Below are positions 23,933 to 35,600 of a stretch of 64,000 nt of DNA, in pieces. This DNA is from Styela clava (lineage: Eukaryota; Chordata; Ascidiacea; Stolidobranchia; Styelidae). Numbering within the stretch: the first letter of the stretch is position 1; each line of letters starts with the position of its first letter. Location of the stretch: positions 3,224,001 to 3,288,000 of the forward strand of contig NC_135252.1 in the NCBI RefSeq assembly GCF_964204865.1, given 5' to 3'. The notes below the pieces were generated by a model. It was given only the letters and a program-made list of their open reading frames with translations, was not told the origin of the DNA and searched no databases. A program made the translations under genes and the position numbers.

Positions 23933-26670
23933 CTACATGTCACAAATTACATAAACGGATATCGGCTATTCGCGAAAGATTAAATGAGTCATCTAGTCGA
24001 CAGCTTGCATCCGAATTCAGGCAACAAATATATCGATAGAACATGTCAATAATAAAAATTACTAAATTGAACATAATCGTACAAGACGAAACAAAAAAAA
24101 TTTGAAATAAACTACGGAGTACCACATTGACAATGGAATATTAAACATTTACTCGGTTAAAACAATCAAAGAAAACAGAGGAAGAACAAAAAAAATCGAA
24201 TTAAACTATGAGATGCCAGAAACCCACAATTATAAGTTATTGGATACTATAGAGCAACTGCGAAACTTGTAAATAGGACAACATGAGCTCAATGAGAACG
24301 GAACACAACAAAACAGTGTAAATATGACATATTATTACAAGCATACGATGTACGCCAAGATGGCGTGCCCAGAGTCAAGCGTTTGGGTGGGAGAGTTGAT
24401 ATTCGACGAATATCTCTTGTTGAAAGAGATTATTACTGGCTCATCAAAATAGTACAGGATGAAGAGTAAGTTTTGCAAAATTCATGGCTTGGTTGAAAAT
24501 GATAAAACAAGAGCAGTACACGAGTAGCAGACAAAAGCAAATGACAAGCCTCAACGCGTATTGTTTTAAAAGGGTAAAGGAGCTATAACCCAGCCTACTT
24601 AATGGAGCAAGCGGGTATATTAAGTAACACAAGGCCTAGCACTTACTGGAATTCTCTCCCCTTAAATGAAATACTCTTCCCTTAAACTTGAAGACGTTAA
24701 GTCCAAAAAATCTTTTCAAAAACAAGTTAAGTTTCATTTAGTTTCCAAATGTTAAAAATTACTATTTGGAAACCAACATCTGGTGATGTTCGTTCACTCC
24801 ACACTTGCACATTGTATTGTTTTTATGAGAATGTTGGACAGCTATATTAAAATTGTTATATGTTACCGTAGCTTAGCCTGACCTAGTCTGGCACACAAGA
24901 AATGGTACTGTGACATGCGTGCTGTTTTTTTCTCTTTTTTAACAAGGTAGCTGGAAGTATTTTCTTTGAATAGCTGTTCGCTTTATAACCCTAATGCGCA
25001 TGTCTCTCACGTTTTTCTTCATGTGAGGTCATTCTTAACATAGATGCATGGTTTTATGTTTGATTGGGGGTATAAGGGTTGTAGATAGTATAATATAGTT
25101 ACTGCAAGGTTACTAATTATTGCAACTAGGCGAGCAGAAGAGCTATGTTGAATTCTATCCTTCAACTATTGATTTTGGGTGAATTATGTCGTATAATTAG
25201 CGAGTTATTAATTAATTAGTGATGGGACACAAGGTGTCAATATGGAGTAAGAGCGCGGTTTTGGGGATACCCTAACTTTCGATCGATAAGTCTTCGGTCT
25301 CTGACCGATATTCTCGTTTATGTATTCACGCATTTTATGTTTAGGCATGGTATTGGTGTGGAATTGAATTGATGGCCAAGGAATATATAGTGATCAAATT
25401 TGTGGTGTTTTTGCATGGTGTGACAAATTCTTCTCTGTCTCAAGCATAATGTAATCATAGATCTAACCATCGCTATATAATGACAATACATCCCAGAAGC
25501 ATTTAATTAAATGTGATACAGTAAATCAAGACACGTACAAACAAATCAAAACAATGCTTGTGAATTCTGCGCTCAGACAATTATAAAAACAATTATCAGG
25601 AAAACACTAACTGACTAATAACGCGCGTAAACATGTAGGCCCATATAATTAATGAAGCCAATGTTCCTAAAAACAGTAGATACACAAAACAAAAACAATA
25701 ATACGCCATGAAATGAATGTCTAAAACGTTATGAATTGGCCCGTTTATATCAGATTATATCAGTACGAATTCTCATTTAGCCTGTCATCAAAGTCATTGT
25801 AGAGCAAATAAGTACACATATGATTATGAAGAGTATTCTGATTCTGTTATATCTGTCACCAAGAAAACCCAATACAATGCCTATGATAGTGAAGATCGCC
25901 ACAAAAATTATACCAGCAAGAAGTTGATAATCTACAGTCTACTCTACACCATCCTGTCATCGCCTTTGTAATCCCAGATGCAAACTTGTGTTCCGTTAAC
26001 CGTGGCATTAGCCTACTCCACAAAGTATCTCATTTCCCGACATATTGCTATATGAAGAGAGAGAGAGAGTTTATTTGCTTTGTCCACCAGAAAACATATA
26101 CACAACAAAAACATAATTAATAAAAAGCGAAACAGTTCTCGGTATAGACTGGGTGGCAACGATACGACCATGCGGTCATCGGGGTCTGTTACCACCCAAC
26201 ATTAATATCAAAAAACATGAATAAAAAAATGCTTCAAATATGTTTTAACATATTTTAGGTGTGTCCAAAAATAACATTAAGTTTTCATGGAAAGAAAGAA
26301 AATTAATAAAATATTTACATAGAATAAAATTAATAAAATATTTACATATAAGCCGAAGATTTGCAGTCATGATCGGGCATGCATCCCATCTCGCCAAAAT
26401 TCTTTCTTATATGAAAATGATAGTTTCAAACTTTTAAAACTTCAAACAATTTGTAGGCGCGATCTCTCAAAATAAGCGTCTAAAATTTTGCAATGGCGAA
26501 GTGTAGGGAGAACTTTTCTTGGGTCAAAGGTCGGGAGAACGTCCATGCAGCTGTGGTTGTTTTGGTTAGATTTCTAGTGTTTCAGAATTATGTTCACTTT
26601 GGGTTAGTAGACCAAAGCCCATATATACAGATATTGAGATATACAACATTTCTAACAGTTTAAAAGATAA
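23933..26670. other. Intergenic region with scattered repeats
   Basis: No exon could be supported. A repeat shared with 47740-47960 is present at 25115-25330. A short GA tract occurs at 26056-26070. Around 26070-26205 is a segment (TTTATTTGCTTTGTCCACC through GGGTCTGTTACCACCC) that looks like the end of a retroelement, but this is unproven. The CDC40 promoter should lie in the last few hundred bases. Confidence 0.4.
25115..25330. repeat. Interspersed repeat shared with 47740-47960
   Basis: Both segments contain ACTATTGATTTTGG, ATGTCGTATAATTAGC, TTAATTAATTAGTGATGGGA, and then CGATAAGTC-TTCGGTCTCTG or its variant, in the same order and orientation. The ends and class are undefined. Confidence 0.65.
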
Positions 26671-29600
26671 ATGGCTGCTATATTCGCTTTGAAAACTGCA
26701 TATGCAGATTCAGATGATAGTGATGGGTCAGCGGATGGTGAGATCGCGGCAGGCAAAGTTATTTCTGAAGAGTCAACGCTTCACTTAAAATCCACAGATG
26801 GTCCTTCATCGAGTTCAAAAATGCAATTGGTTGTTGCGGCTCCTGAAGTTATAACTAAGGTAAGATACAAGTCAATTCTGCAATTAAAACTGTACCGTAT
26901 TACATAACGTAATTTCAGCTTTTAATTAAATTCAAGCACATTGAGAAAAACATGTGTAATTAGATGAACTAGCTTGGTTCTGCTGTCCCCTACAACAGGC
27001 TGCCCCTAGGCCCACCTCTAGTCAGGGCAACCTGAGCTTCTGGAACCTTTTGTTTCATTATTCAGTTATTCTTCAAAACTCATGGTCATGTACAAGTTAT
27101 ATTATTAAAATTATTAATAATTATATATTATATTATTGGCGCGGCGGTGTGGCTCAACGGGCTAAGCGTTAGGAATACGCTCGCCACCGCACCTCTAATT
27201 ACTCTGCGTGGGTTCGCAGGTTCGAATCCCATGCAGGGATGGTTATGTGCGAGAGGATTGCTGGACTCCTCGCCGTCGTTGGGTGGTTCACGTAACTGCT
27301 GGTCGGTTATGGCTTCCTCCACCACCAAGTCCATGCTTCAGAAAACAAACAATATAACTAATCCCATACCCGACTTGGAATGGTAGCCGGACGAGAGGCC
27401 GTGGTGTGCCATATGGACACCACCGTCTTATCAGCTTTCCTCTCCCCCAGGATAAATATGTAAATCCTATCCTATCCTAAAATATAGAACTGCATCTTCT
27501 TCTTTAATCTACACAGGAGGATGTACAAGGAACAAAAGCCATTGATCATGTCACGAATAAGGAGGTTATGTTCAATCCAACATATCAACAGATGTTTGCA
27601 CCAGAACAGGTTTTATTTCTTTAAAGATTCCATTGTTGAAGCCTTCTTTTCTTGTTCGTGGTGAACATGTGATTAATTTTGTTTACAGGGACCAGCAAAT
27701 CCATTCAAAACAAGGCAACAATTGGCACAAAAGAACACATTAGCAGGCTTTGTGCAAGAAGCTCATGTCGATAAATTTCAGTTTGAAAATCAGAGAAAGA
27801 CGTTTTATAGTTATGGTATGGTGATACACTACTGTTCTATATACTAACATTGGAGGAAAATCGGTCACATTAGGTCAGTGGTGCCCAACCACCTTTTCTA
27901 TAAATTCAAGACTTTACTTCCCTTGAAACTTTTTATTTCTTCCTCTCCCTGGATAACGCTGCATCGGGTTATGTGGAATTACCTTATTCATGCATCAGAG
28001 ATTGCAGACTTTTGGTGATCAAGCTACTCGCATAACAAATTTTTATTATGAAGCCATTCGAGCATACAACCCAACCCTGTTAATAGTTTTCAATAAGTCA
28101 AAACAGAAACATTGTTTCATAAAAATCTAAATACCAGCTGTATCTATCTGTTCCAAATTATGAGTGCTTTCTCATTTATTAACTTGTTCATAAAGAGTAT
28201 ATAAAATACCTGTTGATAAGTCAATCTTTATTGCTAATAATTTTCTATTCTTATTATGTTCTCACTTAATTTTCTAAATATATCTGAATATGGCATTACA
28301 ATCTTTCTTCAGGCTATGCAGTCGATCCTTCCATTGATGAATCTGGAATTGATGAAACAGCAGGAAACAAGACAGTGATTGGTATGTTTTTATGTTTTTT
28401 TTATAACTTCTATGATTACTGAAACTTTTGGGTGCAATCATACACAAACAAAAGTATTATATATATTTGCTTCATTTACGTTGAAGTAATTAATAAATTT
28501 ATAGTTCTTTTCTTTCTGGGCCACCCTGTATTTTAAATACTCCCATGTCATTACTTTTGAATCATTTTAATAAGTCCATCTTGCAGCAAATTTGAATTTA
28601 TGTCATATTCGAAACTAAGCCATTCAAATTTTCAATATCCAAATTCCAACTATACCGAAAGGAAAACAGTAATTCCCGACACAGAATCTGATAACATAAT
28701 TTTGTTCGAATAATTTTTTTTAGTTTTGTTTTTAACTAATTTTTTCGTCATTCCTCAATCGGATATTATTTTTTCCAGCTGATGTTGGTGAGGAACTGAT
28801 GGCCAAAAACAATGAAAAAGAGAGAACTGTTTTTGAAAAAATCAAAACAAGAGAGGCTGATAAAAGGAAGAGACAGAAATGTGATAATCCTGAGGATATT
28901 GACGGATTTCTTGGACCTTGGGGTGGATTTGTTGACGATGTTAAAATTTCCAAACCTTCTGAGGTAACTTTTAATTGCCTAGCATTGACTTGAATATGCA
29001 GTGAATTAATAGATAAGAAGCATTATATAAAAAAAGCAGTTTTCGACATAGCCTACTAAATTTATTTATTTTAGACGCTGATTGAGATGAGCTTGGGTTT
29101 TAACTTGAGTTTTCATCTTGCGGCCACAAACTAGCTAAGCCAACGTGCATATTATAGCTATTGTGCCTGATAAAATGATTTGTTTGTAAACAGTTATTTT
29201 GGTATGGTTTAAATCACTAGGACATGGTGAATGGGGTTTGGTGAGTTTCAATAAGTCATCTCAACATTCTCAAGTGATATATTATATATCATGTAATAAA
29301 AAAAACAAGAGTGATATTACTAATGTGTATTTGCATATGGATTTCAGGAAGAACAGATAGAAATCGATGAACTGCTTGCAAAGCGTAAAAAGAGAGGGAA
29401 GAAAGCAGAGGAAGCAACCATCGAAGAAAAGACAACATTACATGTCAAAAATCCAAATGATTATCAGGTAAGTGTATCACAATATATTACAGTGAAATAT
29501 AGCCAATGAAGGGATGCAGTTGTTGATCAATGAAAATGACCGAGCATAATACTGGATTGGGCTTGAAGAAAGTGTCCTGAAATTTGAATGCATATTTTAT

Positions 29601-32600
29601 TACCTCTAGTAGAGTGATGCTGTTAGAACCTAAAAAATCTCTCATGCCTTTTTAACTTGTTCTGATGTCATGCTTTATATTTCCCATGTGTGCCTTGCAT
29701 ATCTTATTAAAGATGGCCGCCAATTAGGAAGTTCTTAGCTTTAAAATGAGTTGAATTTTAGGCTAACATGGTAATACTATTTTCAGGGTCGATCTTACCT
29801 CCATATACCTCAAGATGTTGGTGTGAATTTAAAATCAGATACTCCTCCAGACAGATGTTTTCTGCCAAAAAAACTTATTCATACATGGAGTGGTCACACA
29901 AAAGCAGTTTCAGCAATTCGTTTATTTCCAAAATCTGGTCATTTGTTGCTCTCCACATCAATGGACTGCAAAGTTAAAGTAAGTAAAGCATAGACATCTT
30001 AATAGTCTGTTGGGATATCTGTGGATATGTCAATGATCAAGAGACTGTGGGATCTGATCAATGTCATATGTTATCCTTTTTCTATCAAAAAAATTTTGCT
30101 TGACTTTGAGTTGACAACAGTTTAGACCAGGAGTGAGAAAGGTTTTTGGACCAGTGCCAAAAAATTTTTCCCACCTAAATTGGCGGGCCATGTAAGTGTG
30201 ATGTAAAAAATTACATTTTATGAACAATAGTTAGTGTTACAAAAGCAAAAGTGGAAAACAATAAGCCTTGTGCTAAAACTAAATTTAATCGCAATCTGAA
30301 AAAAAAAATTAAATTTCAAGAATGGGTTTTAGTTAGGTTGTGGCAGCATCAGGCAGGCCAGATTGAATTACTCAGCGGGCCGGATTTGGCCCGCAGGCGT
30401 AGTATGTCCGGTTTAGACTCTAATCTCTAAATTAGACTCTAAATCAGGGGTCACCAACGCGTTGCCCGCGGGCACCAAGTCGCCCGCGAAGACCATATGA
30501 GTCGCCCGCAGGTCTGTTCCAAACTAAGCTTAATAACGGCTCTTATAAGTAAGCTAGATCAATTATATTTTGTCCTGCTATTTTAGTATAAATCACACTT
30601 ATATGGAAACTAGAAATGACACTATATTAATTATTGTAACCATCAACCTTATTGGACACGTTAGTGGACATAACGATCGTTTTGGTATTTTTGTTGTTCT
30701 TGTTCTTATTTGTCTTCTTCTTGGTATCGTTATGAAAAAATCGCTTTTATCGTTGATTACTGGACCAATTGCTTTGAAATTTTCAGTGAGTAAAGATTAT
30801 ATTTTTCCCCAGAAGGCTATTACTTTTATTTATTCTTAAATTTTATATGAATCCTATGAGATATGATATTTCATACAAAATTTCGCGGTATTTATTTTTA
30901 CTCATGGGAACACTGTTTTACACTTATTTCAAGCGGTTTCGCGATCGATTGTCTTGCTCAGTACTACAGCTACTGTAGGTCGGTACTGGTAAGTTGCCAT
31001 ACCGTTACCGTAACGCAGTGAAATTGACTTATTCCTTCCGCGGTAATACTAATGCTGCAATGCAAGTTTTATAGCCTATCGTATGCGGAACGGAATATCA
31101 GACCTACAGGTTCGGTACCGGTACTGGTAGCTCAGTACGTAAGTACGATACTGGTACTGGTGCCGGTACCGGTGTCTTACCACAATGAAATTACCGTAAC
31201 TTATTCTTTCACGGTCCTACCAGTGCAGTAATGCAAGCATTGTAGCACTTGTAGCCTACTATATTTGTTTATTTTGATAAGAGTCTACTGGAAACAACAT
31301 AAAATTTGAAAGGGAAGAATTGTTCTGTGATCAATTATCTGTCCTAAAGTGTAAACAACATAAAATTTGCAAGGGAACAACTGTTCTGTGATCAATTACC
31401 GTATATGGCCTACAGTGTACAGGTAAGATGCTGGCTGACTGCTAACTCAGTACCGCACCTACGTTAGGTACCGGTACCGCCGTGAATTCAGCTCTCATCT
31501 CTTTGTTGGACACGTAGTGGACATAACGATCGTTTCAATATTATGTTGTTGTTCTTGTTCTTTGACACGTTTTTAAAAAGTCGCTTTTCTCTTCGAATAC
31601 TGGACCAATTGCTTTGAAATTTTCAGTGGTTAAAGATAAAAATTTTCTCCAGAAGGCTATTACTTTTTTTTTCGCTTAGACCTCATCAAAATTATGTGAC
31701 TCTACGTGTCCATATATTTGAGCATAGCTCTCTTGTTTTACTTTGACCTCAGTAATGTGACGGGTCAATTAACACTCTTCCAATTATGACATCACATGGA
31801 GGTCACTTTCCACGAACCCGCGCTTTTTCTTGTCCGTTGGTTAGCGGAGCAGTAATAATACAATTATTGATTCCAAAGAAAAACCCATCATTTTCACGAT
31901 GAATGGGAGGTGGATATATTTATACCACCATGAAAACAGCCTGCGTGTGTCTCATTAGTGGGGCGATTTTAGCGACGGCAAAGCGGAGAGATATTTCACA
32001 TCTTGTCACGTAATCTTTCGCGCTAACTACAACTGGTCAGCACAGTACGGACAGAAAAAGCTCGCGATTCAAATCATACAGCAATCCTATTTTACGAGAC
32101 CATCGTTTGTTTCAACCTATCCTTTCGAATCAACATTTTTGACATAAACTCAGGATAGGAGGAGATTCACATATTTATCCCGGGGAAGAAGATAGGACGG
32201 CTTAACCATATGACAAACCACGGCTTCTTGCTGGTTACCATTCGATGTCGGGTATGGGATTAGTTAGTTATTTGTTTCCGGAAGCCTGGACTTGATGGCG
32301 AAGGTAGCCTTAACCGACCAGCGGTTACGTGAACGACCCTACGGCGGCGAGGAGTCCAGCTATCCTTTCGCACATAGCTATCCCCGCATGAGATTCTAAC
32401 ATGCGAACCTAACGCTTGACACGATGGGTTATAGCGCCGCGACTCACTCCACCAAGAACAAACATGGAACACGCCTCACTGATGAAAATCTGCAAGACTC
32501 GCTCAGAGTTACAGTGTCAAATTACACGTCGGAGTATAATACTCTGCAACATTTGATAGTACAACTGTTAATTACATTTTATCTTAGACTTGTGCAGAGA

Positions 32601-35600
32601 TTTGAAAACACTCAGTTTTGAAATACAAGTGTTATTGATAGAAATTTATTTGCAACGTTTTGATAATTGTTTGATTTCCTGAAGAATTCTAAAGTTTATT
32701 AGTGTCTATACTTCACTAAATACCAGTAATTATATCAATAATTGAAGCTTAATCGAGCAACTGATTTTTTAGAAGTGTACATTGAACTGGTAGCCCAGCC
32801 CGCAGCTTAATCTGTACCCAAAAAGTAGCCCTCGGCTTCGAGAAGGTTGGTGACCCCTGCTCTAAATATTTGACGTCTGACTCTGGGATAGTGAAACTGG
32901 GATATTCGCCAGCTTTTTCCAGATTCAGTTAGGGACTTGACTGACTTCTAGAAATTTGAATCATGGCCCAGCCTGCCCCAGGAGGCATGTTTTTAGTCAG
33001 ACTCTAATTCATACTTTTGTAAAAAAAACAAGATGCATTCAATGAACAACCTGCCGTGGGATTTTCATATTTATCCCAAGGGAGAGGAATGTCGATAAGA
33101 TGGATCAATCATATGGCCAACCACGGTTGTTTGTTTCAGATATACAGAATTAATGGTGGCGGCAGCCATAACTGACCAGCTGTTACAGTTACATCGATCA
33201 TCAAGTGGTCCTTATAAGGCTATTCGTGGTTTGACTTTGAATCAGATTTAAAGATATTTTTACTCAGTCAAACATTGGTCACAGTTTTACTTATTTAATA
33301 GAAGTCTCCTTGAATTCATATCTAATTTTATGCATAATATCTTTAGATTTGGGAAGTTTATAATAAAAGACGACTACTGCGAACTTATCACGGTCATGCA
33401 AAAGCAGTGAGAGATGCTTGTTTTTCAAATTATGGATCAGAATTTTTAACAGCCGCTTATGATCGATATATAAAGTTATGGGATACAGAAACAGGTTTGT
33501 CAGATTTCAATTCCATCCATCTATTGTAAAGTTATTTCGGCTTATTAAAAGTGAATATCGATAATCCAGTAGATAGCTAACTATGTTGCTTTTTAAATTA
33601 CTTTTTTTGGCACTCCAGAAGTACCGGTATGTGTACCGATATGGAGGTAACTAATTTTGTTCGCCTACTTCAAGTTGTGTAAATGGACTGAAACTTATAG
33701 GCAAACCTAACCCAGACAGTCCCTGAACCCATAATAGAACTAAAATAAGGAAAATCGGAATCAAATTACTGCCTAACCCTAACCTGGTATACACCATACA
33801 GGAGTACAGATTTTTTTTTTTGTAATAATACAGTCTAATTGTTCCGTACAAATTATGTTAGCTTTAACCTCAACTATTTTAAAATAATTTTGATATCAGA
33901 AAAAAGGTTGTTAATCTTGAACTAGTATTGCTTTATTTACAGATTACAGTATAACATTTAAGCCTTCTATAATGACTTATCCAAGTTGTACCTTGTACTA
34001 TTGTTGTTATTGATCACTGAATTCATTTTTTTAGGTGAATGCAAAGCTAAATTCACAAGCAATAAAGTTCCATATTGTGTCAAATTTAATCCAGATGAAG
34101 ATAAGCAAAATATTTTTGTTGCTGGAACCTCAGATAAAAAAATAGTCGCAGTAAGTTTGATATTACTATAATCAACAGAATTTACCATTAGATACATTAT
34201 AGTTATACTAAACTATACCATCTTGAACAAACATCGACTTTTCCAAATTTATATAACTTTATCCTAAGATGTTATTCAAATAATTTAGAATCTATATAAA
34301 CAAATTGGTGAGACTGGCCTGCTGGACGTTATGCTGTACTAAATAATTGGAAATGCGGAAGCGTGACTATTGGCCAACAATATATTATTATTATATTTAT
34401 ACTACTATATTATTATATATATATATTATATACCATATTTATATATATTATGTTATATTTATTTTATAATATATTATATTTACTTTCAAGTGGGATACCA
34501 GATCCGGGGAAATTGTTCAAGAATATGATCGTCATCTTGGAGCAGTAAATACCATTACATTTGTCGATGATAACAAAAGATTCGTTTCAACATCTGATGA
34601 TAAAAGTTTGAGAGTTTGGGAATGGTGAGCCAATTTATATATGTTCACATGGCGAGCATTAAGTAAAGTTTTTTCAGACATTGCCTTCATATAGGCCAGT
34701 GGTTCTCAACCTGTGGTAAGCATACCACTAGTGGTACCCGGTAGCTTTGTAAGTGGTACGCGATCAGCTTTGAAATATTGCAACAATCAACTTTTGAGTT
34801 GGCTAAAATATGCCGGTAGCGTTTTATCTTCCATATTGTATATATTCACTGAAAGGCATTTATAGCGCCTCCAGTTATTTTTTTAGAGATCGCCCTCGTC
34901 CGTTTTGCGTGTTACATCACAAAGGATGTTGTACCACATAAAATACTCCCATAGCCCGTTTTTGTGCCATTGTTCCCCACCCCAAAACAGGCTTTGTCGA
35001 GGGTACGCGGTCATAGTATAAAACAGTAAAGTGGTATGTGGTTAGTGAAAGGTTGAAAACGACTGATTTAGGCTTACCACACGTCTGGGTTTAAGTGGGA
35101 TAGTCCCCAATTTTGACAAGCCCTCCCTCACGTCCCACCCTGTAAACGTAAATGCTTTTTTTATTTAATACCCATACAATTTTTTTTTAATGGAGGTAGT
35201 CCATTTATACCACTGATTTGCGACTTACTTCACTAGTACATTAGAAGAACTACGATATTGTTATGTCACAATTAATATATGTTTAATACGTCAAATTAAC
35301 ATAATATGTGACATAACGTTAAATTATTCAAAATGTCGAAAGGAAAGAGCACACCTTACATTGATTCGAACCAAGGTTTGTCCCATTCCCACTGTCCCTG
35401 TTTTTTATTTGATAAATATGGTAATCCTACGTTTATCTATTTATATAGTTGCTTATCGTATGATTTGAGTGAAACATTTTGAAGAACAATGATCCCTTTA
35501 GTTTGATATATTAATATTTCGGTACTCCCGAAGTATGCGAACCAAGATGGTGGACATCGGAACGTAACATGGGTAACAGGTTAGGGTTAGGCGATAATTT

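Larger units (their letters stand above)
30445..32859. mobile_element. 2.4-kb hAT-type element carrying nested repeats
   Basis: The left terminus CAGGGGTCACCAACGCG and right terminus GGTTGGTGACCCCTG are inverted repeats. The 8-mer CTCTAAAT flanks both sides exactly (30437-30444 and 32860-32867). Inside are two partial copies of the GGACACGTAG repeat (about 30650-30838 and 31505-31745), a GGTACC/GTACCGG-rich region (30985-31490), a near-duplicated block of about 60 bases at 31290-31350 and 31355-31410, and an antisense SINE (32152-32460). No transposase frame is visible. It inflates intron 7 of CDC40. Confidence 0.88.

Noticed and set aside
27138-27215. Candidate tRNA gene because of the exact B box
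   Set aside because: The acceptor stem is not closed, and the tRNA-like part is always followed by the same SINE body in other copies.
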